Positions 12,801 through 23,885 are shown, counted from the first letter of the stretch. The stretch is 64,000 nt of DNA from Symbiodinium natans (GCA_905221605.1 CAJNDS010002715.1:243826-307825), one strand, 5' to 3'. Notes: generated from the sequence alone by a model not told the origin. Numbers and translations are program-made.

Positions 12801-15800
12801 CATGGGCTGCTATCGGAATGCTGTTGAGGTGGCCTTTCACTGTTTGGTGTCTTATGGGGATCACCTTTTGCTATCTTTGCTTCGTCCCAGGAAGGGCTCG
12901 AATCTGCAGCCTTTGGTGGGAAAGACTGGTAGCCATGTCGTCCAGAATGCTCCACAGCGGGTGCAGCATCCGCGTGTTCACCTGCAGGGCTCTGTGCAGC
13001 ATGTGATCCCCAATTGACGCTGCGTCCTCAAGTCTCCAGCTCGGCCCTCATCCTGACTCCCATGAAGCCCCTTGAAGTTCAACGTGTCTGCACGTTCAGC
13101 CGCCAGTCTGATGCCTTGTTGAGCGCGTGCATGAAAGCCAGCGCAAAAACAACCATCAAGACCACAACGATGAACGTGTAGACCTTGGATCTTGTCAAGA
13201 TATGGTCAGGCCGCCCTGAGATTTAGCACATCAGCAGTCTTTCAGCACCAAAAATGGCATGACCCGACCTAGAGAGAGATTCGACCTAGAGAGTGAATGC
13301 GTGCAAGATCAACCTAACAAGAAGCCATTGGACACTTGTCCTGGGTCCCGGTTCGACAACCTATATCTACTGACCATATATGTATACATAAAACGACGCC
13401 GAATATTCTGAAATGGTCAAACTTACAGCCAAGGCAAGGAACCAGCTCGGGCTCAGCAAACGGAAAGGGTAAGGGGTAAGTTGGTCATCGATGTGCCCGC
13501 ACCCTAGACTCGAGTGCAAACTCAACCAGAACCCAAGCCTGAATCTGAGGTGCCAACGATGTCGGCCTCGGCTTCACCCCTTACCGACTCGTGGGTGTCG
13601 AGAACCGCCACGCTGGAGGGTACACCTCCGACTTGGCTTTTGAGTGGGACTCTTGGGACCACTGGGCGTCAGGATACTTGTGGAGAAGGGCCGTGGGCAC
13701 GCCTTGCCATGAAAACACGGCCATTTCTAAAGCACGATGTCATCATGCATCTGGTCAATGCGAGAGCCCGAAACGTAGCGGCCCGGCATTGAGGCGCTTA
13801 GGCTCAGGCTTCGTTTTGAACCGGCGACATGGTTTCTTGAAGTCAACCAAATTATAGGCAATCCTTTGGAGCTGCAAAGTCCAGCCTGAGCAATCCTCGT
13901 TGGGATAGCAAACCTCGGCCCAGAGCACTTCAAAGTGCGGTCCGAGTACATCTTGCGGATCTGCCATGACTTGCTGTTGTTGAGGGCAGCGTTTTCTTTC
14001 CTGCTGTCATCCCTTATGGTGCGAATGGCGACAAGCGGCCGACTGCAAGCAGAGATCCAGAGCGCATCATAAAGGCTTCAACACAGCTTTCAACACACAA
14101 TCTCTTCTGGAAGCCACGACTGCGCCTCTCAACACAACCATGATAACCATGTATGATTTCCACTTGCTCACAAGCGTTCTGCGGAAGCCTGTTCGGACAC
14201 CTCGCGGATTTCACCTGATCAGCCTTATCATCTCCTTATCATGTTCACTCCGAGCCGCCATCCGGAGCTCGTGGGCCTGGAAGGGTGCCTTGTCCATGGC
14301 CCGCCTCGCAGCCTTGGCACGGCAGGATTTCAGTTGCTTCGTCTCACAAAGCGGACTTCAGGGGGATGCCTGAGGCTTCCGTCACAACAAGCTCACAGTG
14401 AGAATGGACCGTCGTGGAAGGAAATATGTTGCTTCTTCTCAAAACTTGGATTCCGTTTCTTCTCTCTATACCGCGCTTGAGGGTTCTCTGCACAGGGCTG
14501 CACAACTTTGGACAAATGTTCGTCCAGCCTAGAGCAAAATCCTAGGCAACAGGGTCCAACACCTTCCCTCCCCCCCCCCCCCTCTGCGCCCCAAGCGAGG
14601 CCTGGAGCCAGTTCCCATCGAAGTCTGCCGTCGTGTTTGCGGTGCAGCATTCACAGGACCCCTGAGTCCAAAGCCTGAGTCGCACAGAAACAAAAAGACT
14701 CCTCCTCAGATATGATACACTGTGGCCGTGGGGACCTCTGAGTCGGGGCGTGGAACGACTTTGTGGACTCCAGCGTGGGTATGATTTAGTGACAGGCCGT
14801 ACCTCTCAGCGCCTCTACACCTGCTATCAGTTACAATATGAATGCTGCTATTGCTGGTACTACTAAACGGTCACAAAAGATCCTGACCAGAATGCTTACA
14901 GAAATGGAAGCAACCTAAACCAAAAGAGTCGAAAGCTAGGGCAATGGGGGCCGTGCAGGTTGATGCTAGGGACTCTAATTGTGCGACTTGTCAACTCCAC
15001 GTGCGAGACAAGATTCAATGGCCCAATCCCTGCCATCAGCAGTTCATGGGGAGAAGCCTCGGCAGAATCATGATGTTTGTTCCACAGTGGATTAGTGCGG
15101 TGCCCCGCAATTGCGAAAAAATCGGGCTCTCTTTCTTTATCTTCATTTTTTTTTTTTTTTTTGGGGGGGGGGGTGACACTAATCAGCATCCAACAACAAA
15201 TGTTTCTCCTCACTACCCAGCCTCTTCCCCCAATGCGACTGCCCGGAAGGTGAAAACCCGTTGCCGGCTTCAGGCGTCTGCCTCTCTTCCTTCCTTCCGT
15301 CCTTCCTTCCTTCCAGCGCTCCTGGAGCGCTCTCTCTTTTCACGGAGCCCGGAGCAGTTTCGACATGTTTCGACACTGCACGTACTTGTAGGCCGGGCCG
15401 TCCACTCCGACCAAACAAAGACATTAACCAGTCTGGAGCCACGCTCAATGGCCACTCTGATCGTCGACAAATATATAAACATAACCCTAGGTAGGACAAG
15501 ATGTAGCACAAACCCACCTCAGGATTTAAGAGTCTCAATGTGTTCATCACATCGGCCCCGCAAGACCTGAAGCTCGTCATCCAACTCTATGGGGAACAGC
15601 GCTCTTTGCCGCCCTGCACTCTGTGCTGTGCATTTTGAGTACCATCAGGTTCCGGTACTGGGCAGGACTGTCTCTTTTCTCAGAGGGCCTCGGCGAAGAC
15701 GGAGGCAGCGGCACAGAGATCTTCGGAGCGCCTGGTGCTGGCTAAGTTGGTCACAGGTGTGTTTGGCCCCTTGAAGCTTTCGTCTTTCAACTGGAGAAAG

Positions 15801-17673
15801 GCAGGGTAGGGTCCAAGGGTCCAAAATGAGGGCAAGCTGTGTTGAACAGTCCTCAGAAGTATCATATATCTTTACAAACAGTTAGAGAAGACACGGGGGG
15901 TTGGCATCGATGGGATGGAAAAGGTTGCGCTGCTTGGCACAACGGGGCGCCCCTGGCCCGCGAGAGAGGCCACCAAGCGGTCCAGGTGAGCAAGGTGCTG
16001 GTAGTCGCCATGATCCTGACTTTCCATACATGCATCCTTGGAGCCCTAAACTGAGCTTCAGGGGAGTTGCCATTTGGGTGCTGAGAACTCGGAGACTCGG
16101 AGCCAGCACCAACTGAACCAAGTGGCTTGTCCCAAGCCCCAAGCTTTTTGAGACGTCAGGGTGCTAAGCCCCTGAAGCTGCGAAGTCCTTACCCAAAAGT
16201 CAAGGTCCTGAATCCCGAGCCATTTTTCTGAAACAAGGAACATCCCGACAGGCACAGAATCGCCGCTTGGCGTTTGGCTTAGGAGAGCCGAGAAAGGGAG
16301 AGCGGACTAGAGGACTCAGGTGACTAAGGAGCATAGAGCATGGTGGGGCTGGAGAGTGGAGAAGGGAGTGGCTCGGAGACCCAAATAGAAAGAATGGAAA
16401 GTCTGACGATGACTCCTGCACCGAGTCGTCCAGCACAACAACGATGCCCATGACGCCCAGGACGATCAGGCACACCTTGACCACGACTGGCCCGCTCACC
16501 TCACGCAAGCACTCTGGTCGAGATTTCTGAAATGCCGTGATGTTCAGTCATCTCTCGCCAAGCGCAAGAGCGCATACGTCGTTCTGATACTTGACTTCTA
16601 AAACGTGTGCCTTGCCTTCTGCACCAGGGAAAAGGAGGCCTTGACCCGTTGCACGTCCTGTCAGCTCGTAGATCGTCTAGGCGAAAGGTTATGCCTATAT
16701 CATCGCAGGCTTACTCTACAATTCGGACAAAGAGACAAAAGGAGTGCGAGCAAGGCCTCGGACATCCGATTCTAGTACTCAATCACAAGAACTGAGAAGC
16801 CCCAGCTCACCTTCGTGCCTGAGATACAAGTTTCTCATCCAGCAAAGCCCACTCGCCACGCTGGTGTTTGCTTCAACCAGTCCTCTGTGCACTTCTGCAA
16901 AGCACGCTTTCCTTCTTGCCTTGCAAGGGCCAAGCCATCTGAAACTCGCCAGAGCCCAAGTCTGCCAATGGATCTTAAGGGCATGCCCTTCCTTGACTAC
17001 ACCAGCTTGCAAACTTGCGATTGCAATCCCGGCCTTACTCGAAACTCGCCAATGATGCCAGCGAAAGTGCCGTCGCAGTCCTGCTCACCCAAGCACTTCA
17101 CTGGAAGACTGCACACTTGACTTCAAGATGTGAGTCCTTTGACCAGAGGCAAACCTGCTAGAGCCCGGTAGCACAAACAAATTTACCGGGGACTGCAGCA
17201 GAAAACAGATAAGAACAATCAAGGAACCCTTCTTGGACAACCCCGCGCGAGGCATCCGCATCGAATCGTGGAACCCTTGGGGCTCCGTCTTCCGGTCGAA
17301 ATCCCAGAGGGCTGCCGAGGAGGCCAGGTGCGTCCTGGACTCTTGAGACCCAAGCCTGAAATAATTAAGCAAGAAAGTCCCGAGACCTGAAACATGCCAA
17401 TAAGCCCGGGGGGTTTCGGAAGCCCTAAAAAATTCTAAGCCCTGCGCGAAAGCGAAGCCAAGCCGCAAGCGCGTGAAAGTGCCGGCGCCCGGCTTCAAGC
17501 TTGCCATGGTCCCATATCTCGGCTCGGGGTCGATTTGCGGATCTGGCACGCGCTCTCTGCCAGCAGTGCTCAGCGCTCCCTTTGCTTTCCGAGGCCGCGG
17601 CACATGTGGCCGAACCCCCAGAGCATGCACACACTCAGGACTTTTCAATGAGGCCCGCTCCCGCAGGAAGCAG
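6893..17673. other. Host intergenic DNA, no recognisable gene
   Basis: Over 10 kb without a frame I can assign. It holds scattered low-complexity pieces: CATCAC runs near 8608-8628, a G run at 12684-12701, a C run near 14567-14582, a T run then G run at 15146-15173, and TTCC repeats near 15284-15314. A hydrophobic minus-strand stretch near 16420-16500 could be a membrane-segment exon but nothing confirms it. Intron-rich host genes with short exons could be missed here. Confidence 0.45.
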
Positions 17674-20600
17674 TCAGCCCCACTTCAACAAGCCCCGGGC
17701 CACAGCCGGAATCCCACTATACTCTACAACACACATAAGACTCCACAATCTTGAATACTGTGCTGGCCATTTGTCAGATAAGAGCTGATCACATACACAC
17801 ACTCGAAAATGCACCGTGTCAGAGGACCAAATGTCAAGCAGCCAACCTTCCAGGATATCCAATGGCCTACTGTCACCCAACGCGGCCTCCCTAAATTGCC
17901 ACCCTTCCTGCCAGTGGAAAACCAACATTTGCAACTGCTCATCCTGCCAACGACAGAACACCACTCGGCTCCCCGAACATGCTCCCTGAACACAGCGGCG
18001 AGACCAAAACATATGCTCAGCATCCGTTCTGCATACATTGTGTCCCTTGACGTGTCCAGCTAGGCCCACCCAAGCAAGCCACTTGGGCACAAACGCATTC
18101 CAGCTTCCGCTCGGCATCTCCGCCGCTGCTTCCACATCCAGATACTGCGTCTGCATGAAATTTCTGGCCCTTTTGGATCGCGTCCAATCCCCTCCTGTAC
18201 GGTACCGCCGCCGCCAGCCCTCCGCCGCCTCGAAATGGGAAGTTTGAAAAGTCAACACCATAGCCAGCTTAGAGACCCGACTCCGGCAAACATGACCCAG
18301 AAGAGTCCAATGACGCACTGCCAACAGCTGATCCCAGCCACCTCCCCACACAGCCCCCGACCAAACCTTGGCCACGTGTCTAATTGCCTTGTACTGCTGC
18401 GCGTCTTGCCAAGCTGAATGTTGTCTAAGGCGCAAGAGCCATACCATGAGAGTTGTACCATGAACGCTGGCTTGATGGAGATTATCAGCTGTAGGCTCGC
18501 ACATCCCCAGGGCCCAACCCACTGAGCTGACAACCAAAGCCTCAAACATGTAGACCCTCTTGCTGAGCGGAATGCGGGCATTGACAAGGAGACGCCGAGC
18601 TGACAGAAAAGCTGCTGTGGATCTTCCGAGCAACGAGCCCAAGATATGAGCATCCCATTCATCTATTTTCAGGGGCACCCCCAGAAAGATGACTGAATCC
18701 ACAACTTGGATCCCTTGAAACAATCCAGGCAAGCAGTCCGGCAATGCCAAACCAAGGATCTTGCTCTTGCTCAAGTTAACCTGGAGCCCCACCGCGTTTA
18801 GGGCCAACAATACCTCCGGAAACAATCTTAGTGCCTGTTGCATGTTTCGAAAAGCGAGGATGCCATCGTCAATGAACAAGAGGGACCACAGATCAACTTC
18901 CTGCGCTTTAAACGGCGGATCCTCACCACCGCGCTCCCAGCGTTGTCTCAATTTGCTAAAAATACCAGCCAGCAGGTGTGCAAAGAGCTTGGGGGAATGG
19001 GTACCTCCCTGAACCGTGCCCCGCATCATGGGCACAATCCACTCTGCCCCCAGGAAAGTGAAACGCAAGCGCTGGTTCTGCATCATGCGCTGCATGAAGC
19101 GACAAGAGCTGGCCACCTGAGGGTGGTAATGATCCTCAAACAATCGGAGCAAGGAATTGATGTCAGAATTATCAAAGGCCCCCGCAATGTCCAGACGCAA
19201 GTATATGTACTCATCCCGATACATAGCCGATTGACTGAAGAGGGCTTGAGCGCATTTCAGCGTCTCAGCCACCTGGATTCCGGGCATGCCCCCAAGAAGT
19301 TCATGTGGCGCCGGCCACGTACTCACCGTTCTGTCCATGACGATAGAGCACACGATTTTTATCAACACCTCTGTCAACACTATGGGCCTGAGATCTCTGG
19401 GTGCGCTCACGCATCGGGTCTTCTCAATGAGGACCACCAAACCATCAAACATGTGAGGGGGTACATGTTGCGGATCAGCGTGCATGCAGTTGATCAGGCG
19501 CGTGAGGTACTTGACTCCGCGGGGGGTAGTTACAATCTCCTTGAGCAGTTCATGCGAGACTCCACTGGGCCCAGAGGTTCTGCCGCATTTAGCCTTGCTA
19601 ACGTGGTAGAGCACCTCAGACTCAGCTATAGGCGACTCTGCGCCAACCTCCACTAGCCAGGGCCACTGACACACCTGATCATCGAAGGGCTGACTGAATT
19701 TGTCGTGGAAAAACTCTGCGACTTTCTTCACGGCATTGGAAACACTGCCCGATTGCTGAACAAAGTGGTGGATCCCTCGATTCTTGGTTTTAGGTCTCAT
19801 CAGATACTGCCGTGCCCTCCAATCCCCCGCCGCAGCACGATCCCACAAGCTTGCAAGCCACTCGGCCCTACCAACTCGACGCCGCTCAGAGATTTCTTTA
19901 CTCAATCTGGCCCTCTCCATCGGGCAGGCTGTTACACTGCGAACCCTACATAGCATGCGAACCTCCTCGACATCTCGGTACCTCAAGGATCCCGCCCGAC
20001 TGGTGAAGCTGGACTGAGCTAGCTCCAGTTGACGAAGGAGAGGCTCCAGCTGGGACATGTCATCGTCACGAATTCCAGCCAACGCAGCATGCAGCGCAAC
20101 CTTGTCACTCACGACATACTTCCCAACACGATTTTTGGAAGTCTTGGGGAGTTTGACCTTGGAGTCGACATGCTCGACTATGACCTCATGAGAAATCATG
20201 ACATGGTCAACCTGCAATGCAAGCTGCAGCTGCCACCAGTATTCCTCGTGACCATACCGCCAGACGGAGCTCTCAGGGGAAATCATGCTGCAGAGTGCTA
20301 GAAACGCATCATTGTATCCCAGATGGTCAAGTCGTCTATGAGAGTTGATGCGCGTGGGAGTGCGATCCAAGGACAAATGATGGATGCCCAATGACTGAAG
20401 AGTAGTATGTACTAGCCACGCCCGTCTTGTTGTCTCGAGGGTCGGATTCAGGTTAAAATCCCCCAGCAAGCAAACTGGCCGATTCAAGAGCTCCGCTCTT
20501 GTTTCCTCCAAGCTCTGGCACGCATCTTGCAAGTCCTCCATGGGTCTCTTGGAGTGGGGCAAGTGAACATTCCGAAGATGAAGCTTCCCTGCGTTCCCAT

Positions 20601-20949
20601 CGATCAACACCCGAACATCAAAGTGAGAATGACCCACACTGCCGACAGAGTAATCCTTCAACACATCACGATCAAATACAAATCCCAGACATCTGAAGCA
20701 TCCAGCTGGCTTAGCCACGATAAACAACCACTCACCATGCTCAAACGAGTCACTTCTGCCATCTTCGAGGTCGTATCCTAAGGAAAGTTCCTGAAGAGCA
20801 AGCGCATGACCCGCAAATTCGAAGGACTGAAGTGCCTCACACACCCCAACAAAAGCTTTGCCCTGTACATTCCAGGTAGAGATGTGGAGGTAAGAAGTAC
20901 CAGTATGAAACTTTGAATTCCTTGTCTGCTCACCAGACCATTGTCGGGC
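17674..20949 (-). CDS. LINE ORF2: APE-type endonuclease and reverse transcriptase
   Basis: This ORF2 nicks target DNA and copies the LINE RNA. The frame is open from just after the UGA at 20950-20952. The first residues give the endonuclease signature TWNVQG, then LQEL, LLGDFNLNP and RLDHLGYND. The expected endonuclease motif SDH appears as SDK (VVSDKVALH), an oddity if my alignment is right. The reverse transcriptase follows: RLDIAGAFD (motif A), RGTVQGGTHSP (motif B) and FIDDG (motif C, [F/Y]xDD type). The C-terminal part has scattered Cys/His residues. No in-frame ATG occurs before the endonuclease motifs; the first lies well inside the domain (PMEDLQ). Independent initiation is therefore unlikely, and readthrough from ORF1 is the simplest model. 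Confidence 0.88.
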   Translation of the reverse strand, partial: ARQWSGEQTRNSKFHTGTSYLHISTWNVQGKAFVGVCEALQSFEFAGHALALQELSLGYDLEDGRSDSFEHGEWLFIVAKPAGCFRCLGFVFDRDVLKDYSVGSVGHSHFDVRVLIDGNAGKLHLRNVHLPHSKRPMEDLQDACQSLEETRAELLNRPVCLLGDFNLNPTLETTRRAWLVHTTLQSLGIHHLSLDRTPTRINSHRRLDHLGYNDAFLALCSMISPESSVWRYGHEEYWWQLQLALQVDHVMISHEVIVEHVDSKVKLPKTSKNRVGKYVVSDKVALHAALAGIRDDDMSQLEPLLRQLELAQSSFTSRAGSLRYRDVEEVRMLCRVRSVTACPMERARLSKEISERRRVGRAEWLASLWDRAAAGDWRARQYLMRPKTKNRGIHHFVQQSGSVSNAVKKVAEFFHDKFSQPFDDQVCQWPWLVEVGAESPIAESEVLYHVSKAKCGRTSGPSGVSHELLKEIVTTPRGVKYLTRLINCMHADPQHVPPHMFDGLVVLIEKTRCVSAPRDLRPIVLTEVLIKIVCSIVMDRTVSTWPAPHELLGGMPGIQVAETLKCAQALFSQSAMYRDEYIYLRLDIAGAFDNSDINSLLRLFEDHYHPQVASSCRFMQRMMQNQRLRFTFLGAEWIVPMMRGTVQGGTHSPKLFAHLLAGIFSKLRQRWERGGEDPPFKAQEVDLWSLLFIDDGILAFRNMQQALRLFPEVLLALNAVGLQVNLSKSKILGLALPDCLPGLFQGIQVVDSVIFLGVPLKIDEWDAHILGSLLGRSTAAFLSARRLLVNARIPLSKRVYMFEALVVSSVGWALGMCEPTADNLHQASVHGTTLMVWLLRLRQHSAWQDAQQYKAIRHVAKVWSGAVWGGGWDQLLAVRHWTLLGHVCRSRVSKLAMVLTFQTSHFEAAEGWRRRYRTGGDWTRSKRARNFMQTQYLDVEAAAEMPSGSWNAFVPKWLAWVGLAGHVKGHNVCRTDAEHMFWSRRCVQGACSGSRVVFCRWQDEQLQMLVFHWQEGWQFREAALGDSRPLDILEGWLLDIWSSDTVHFRVCVCDQLLSDKWPAQYSRLWSLMCVVEYSGIPAVARGLLKWG

Positions 20950-22014
20950 TCACTTGGACGGCATCGCCTTCCAAGCTTCCTGTACCATCTGGAGGCTGCA
21001 GCCGATCGCCTGAGACACCCTATACAGGTCCATCCAAATGTCTACTCCAAGCTCAGCATTACGCTCAAGCCAAGCTATGTTGTCCGCTGGCCCCGAGGGC
21101 TCCACGATATGCTGGCATCCACGGCTCATACCTGTGACCATCTGTGAGCCCATGTAACCCTGCGCTGATGGCCAGGAATCAACCTCGTAGAATTCCCGAG
21201 CCTTGCCTAACTGCTGGGCCAGAGACGATGCTTTGGCTACCGCTCGAGCAACACACCTCTGGAAGGGTGTCTTGTCAGCCACTATCCACGCCGGCTCGGA
21301 ACAGTCTCTTGGAACCCACTGCCGCTCGCGCAAAGCTCTGATGACTGATCGCTGAAGTTCCTTCTGCTCCTCAAAACCACAGGGCAGCTTCAAATGTACC
21401 TTTGCACACCGTGGCCGCCTGCGGTAGACCGAGATCTCTGACACGTGCTGTCCCTGACCCGATGTCTGGACCAGGTTGTTGAGTTGCTCGATAACCCACT
21501 CCTTGGATTCACCATCTTTCCAGCCGCCGACGATAATGAGCATTGAAGGGTGGGCTCCCGGCATGTTCCCATGACGATTCCCAAAGGACGGACTTGTCAG
21601 ATGGGAAGGTGAGGCATTCGAAGACCGAGGGGAGACTGCAATCTGCTTTTGTAGCAGAACAATTTGCTCCTGTAGTCCATTCCACCTTGCAGTGCTTCTT
21701 TCCTCAAGCTCCTGGATTTGCAGACCTTGTTGCTCTAGGCCCTGCTGAACAAGGTTCACTCCTCGCTCTGTAGCTGTCTGTCTGTTTGTCAATTCCAACA
21801 TACTAGAGGTAACAGCATTCGAGACGCATTCCTGTATGCGAAGCCAAAAATCTTCACCTGCTGGCAATGCAAGTTCACGCCTTCGTTTAGCCGGGGACGA
21901 ATCACCCTTGCCTGTACTAGGCAAGGCCAGTTGACGAGAAGAATGCTTTGATCCCTCACCCTCACTGAGACTCTCAACCCCATCCTCAAGAGTGACCACC
22001 GGAAATTCAGCCAT
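20950..22014 (-). CDS. LINE ORF1: coiled-coil, RNA-binding-like protein
   Basis: About 354 residues from the ATG at 22014 (MAEFPVV), chosen because it is the first ATG after the spliced-leader relic; the frame is open further, to 22158. An acidic and basic N-terminal region containing KRRRE precedes a glutamine/leucine-rich segment (QQGLEQQGLQIQELEERS) that looks like a coiled coil. Then comes a domain starting MLIIVGGWKDGES with alternating strands and helices, resembling the RRM-like part of other ORF1 proteins (family-level inference). It ends at a UGA (20950-20952) in the same frame as ORF2. The likely role is binding LINE RNA. Confidence 0.75.
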   Translation of the reverse strand: MAEFPVVTLEDGVESLSEGEGSKHSSRQLALPSTGKGDSSPAKRRRELALPAGEDFWLRIQECVSNAVTSSMLELTNRQTATERGVNLVQQGLEQQGLQIQELEERSTARWNGLQEQIVLLQKQIAVSPRSSNASPSHLTSPSFGNRHGNMPGAHPSMLIIVGGWKDGESKEWVIEQLNNLVQTSGQGQHVSEISVYRRRPRCAKVHLKLPCGFEEQKELQRSVIRALRERQWVPRDCSEPAWIVADKTPFQRCVARAVAKASSLAQQLGKAREFYEVDSWPSAQGYMGSQMVTGMSRGCQHIVEPSGPADNIAWLERNAELGVDIWMDLYRVSQAIGCSLQMVQEAWKAMPSK

Positions 22015-22060
22015 AGCGGCAACTACCCTGCGACTTCTACAGCGTACCTGAGCCGCAAAC

Positions 22061-22074
22061 CTTGAGCCAAAATG
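22061..22074 (-). other. Dinoflagellate spliced-leader relic
   Basis: On the minus strand this reads CATTTTGGCTCAAG, an exact match to the last 14 bases of the dinoflagellate trans-spliced leader as I know it. It sits 46 bases upstream of the ORF1 ATG. Genomic copies of this kind arise when a trans-spliced mRNA is reverse transcribed and inserted again (established for dinoflagellates). It supports both the host assignment and trans-splicing of this LINE's RNA. Confidence 0.8.
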
Positions 22075-22158
22075 TAGCGCGGATCTAGGGATCCTTGTCT
22101 CTATGGATTTGTCTAGCGAAACTTGAAGATCACACAAGCAGGCTGTCAGAATTAACAC

Positions 22159-22719
22159 CGAAACCCTTTGAATTCACCATCGCTACTACAATCTACCACA
22201 ACACTAGCTATTGTTGACCTCGTCTACAAGTCCAGCATATAATATACTGATGAGGGGCCCACTACAACCCTGCGTGCCCTGCAAAATCTACAACACGACT
22301 CTTGAGAATCCACCCCCCCTCCCCCCGCCCCCGCCGGTGTCTCTACGACTGGAAGCCCCCCGTTCATAGGATAGCAAAGCCCTCAACAGAGCCGTGGCCG
22401 GGCCACTGCCTTTGAGCGAATGCCATGGCCGGGGTCTTCGGCTGGCCGCCGAAGCATCGAGACTTTGAAGGCAGGACCTCAAAGTGTCTGTTTTAAGTAG
22501 TCACTGTTTCGGCTTCTTTTGTCGGTTTCTCGGGCTTCGCTCTCGCCTTTGCTTTTGCCACACTGCTGCTTCAGCGCTCCTCGCACTTCCGTTTCTGAGT
22601 GAAGCATGGCAAGCATGCAAAGCCTGAAGCCCTTTTGGCCCCTGGCCTTCGAACGCTCTACAGCCCAAGGGCCCAAGTCCTGCCACTCATTCATGGACGG
22701 CCCGGCCGCGGCCCGGCCC
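22159..22719. other. Spacer between LINE and next gene
   Basis: No gene is visible. It contains a C-rich tract near 22311-22333 and ordinary mixed sequence. The upstream part may still belong to the LINE's 5' region. Confidence 0.4.
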
Positions 22720-23850
22720 TCATAGTTCGGCACCCTTGTCGCTCAGCTTCCGCAGCAGCGGCAGCTGTCGGAGCAGCTTCTCCGCCTTGGGCCACGCGTT
22801 GAGCGTTGAACGCAGGTCCTCTGGGATGGCACTGGCACCATGGTAGGCACCTAGGACCAGGCCAATTGCCACAGATCTCGCGGCATTGTCACCACCGACC
22901 ATGGCGTTAGCCTTCAGGCCGGCGATGAAATCATTTTGGTACTTGAGGATGATGTAGACGCTGCTAGGAAGAGTGCCCTCTGTGGGAGACGCTTTGCCCA
23001 CCTTGATGGGCTCGCTCTTCCCAACATCCCAAAGCCGTGCCATTGATGTCATGGCCAGGTCGTCGACAAATTCTTCTTTTGACAACGGCCTTGTGGGGTC
23101 TGTGGCTTCCTCGAACTTGGCGATGCCCTGCTTGGCCTTCTCTTTGAACCAACCGCCCATCTCTGAAGCAACTTCCTCAATGGCCTGTCGTGGCTTGAGC
23201 CCCTTGTGGATGATGCGGAAAGCCACCCGGCCAAAGAACTCCCCGCCCCCCAGGGCTTCTGAGTTTCGATGGGTGAACATCAGGGTACGCGCGGCCTTGA
23301 CAATATCAGCCTCCGTATCGAAGACGGCGTAGGCCGCTGCGTGCCGGAGAGACATGGCATTGGACATGCCTCCCAACCTGTCATAGGGGACTTTCTGCGA
23401 CACCTGCTGCAGTGTCTGCTTGGTCTGCGTGCAAAGCCAAGCCCCCCAAGACTTCGAGGTCACACGTTGCTGCCAGTACGGAACAAGACCCTCAAGCCTG
23501 ATTGCAGCTGTCGCCTCTGCACCGCTGCGGGATGCCAGGTACCCCAAAGCAAGCAAATTGTACTCGCCGTAGTCGGTCTGATCTCCTGCTTTCTGGCCGG
23601 GGTGATAGTTTCGCCGACCCCAGCCCACGCCATGCGTAGTGCCACCCATGGCTTCACCAGGACCCATGAAGCGTTGGATGGTGCCTCCGTAGGCCTGCTT
23701 GATGACCTTCGCGTCGTATTCGTAATGTGAGCCCAAGGTAAGCGCATCCGCCACAAGGCAGCCGAAAAAAGCACCTTCGATTCGATCGGGCAGTGTGGGG
23801 GAGTTGGCCCAGCTTGGCACAATCAGGGCCACTACCACTGCGAAAATCAT
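22720..23850 (-). CDS. Secreted ADP-ribosylglycohydrolase / J1-crystallin-like protein
   Basis: 376 residues in one exon. The first ~16 residues (MIFAVVVALIVPSWAN) look like a signal peptide, so the product is probably secreted or endomembrane. The mature start, DRIEGAFFGCLVADALTLG, is the N-terminal signature of the ADP-ribosylglycohydrolase (ARH/DraG) fold, followed by a central HAAAYAVF helix and, near residue 320, GGDNAARSVAIGLVLGAYHG. Active ARH enzymes have a GDxDT-type metal site in that place; the GGDNAARS form is typical of the J1-crystallin/SelJ branch, so hydrolase activity is uncertain. Single-exon structure and a possible spliced-leader relic about 36 bases upstream suggest origin from a reinserted mRNA. 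The family call is strong, the substrate unknown. Confidence 0.85.
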   Translation of the reverse strand: MIFAVVVALIVPSWANSPTLPDRIEGAFFGCLVADALTLGSHYEYDAKVIKQAYGGTIQRFMGPGEAMGGTTHGVGWGRRNYHPGQKAGDQTDYGEYNLLALGYLASRSGAEATAAIRLEGLVPYWQQRVTSKSWGAWLCTQTKQTLQQVSQKVPYDRLGGMSNAMSLRHAAAYAVFDTEADIVKAARTLMFTHRNSEALGGGEFFGRVAFRIIHKGLKPRQAIEEVASEMGGWFKEKAKQGIAKFEEATDPTRPLSKEEFVDDLAMTSMARLWDVGKSEPIKVGKASPTEGTLPSSVYIILKYQNDFIAGLKANAMVGGDNAARSVAIGLVLGAYHGASAIPEDLRSTLNAWPKAEKLLRQLPLLRKLSDKGAEL

Positions 23851-23885
23851 GGTTGCAAAGGGCAGCGCGCGAGCTGAAAATTTAA

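Larger units (their letters stand above)
17674..22074 (-). mobile_element. Non-LTR retrotransposon (LINE) with spliced-leader relic at its 5' end
   Basis: On the minus strand a copy runs from a spliced-leader relic (22061-22074), through ORF1 (from 22014), to the end of ORF2 (17674). ORF2 has an APE-type endonuclease followed by reverse transcriptase, the usual order in APE-class LINEs. ORF1 and ORF2 are in the same frame with one UGA between them. The 3' untranslated region and any poly-A or target duplication were not delimited, so the true right-hand boundary, below 17674, is unknown. Long intact frames suggest a young copy. Confidence 0.85.

Noticed and set aside
12885-12925. tRNA-like T-loop word (gggctcgaatc)
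   Set aside because: No matching acceptor stem, D-arm or anticodon arm upstream at tRNA spacing.
18838-19656. Plus-strand frame of 272 codons
   Set aside because: It is the antisense shadow of the LINE reverse transcriptase, which has clear family motifs on the minus strand.
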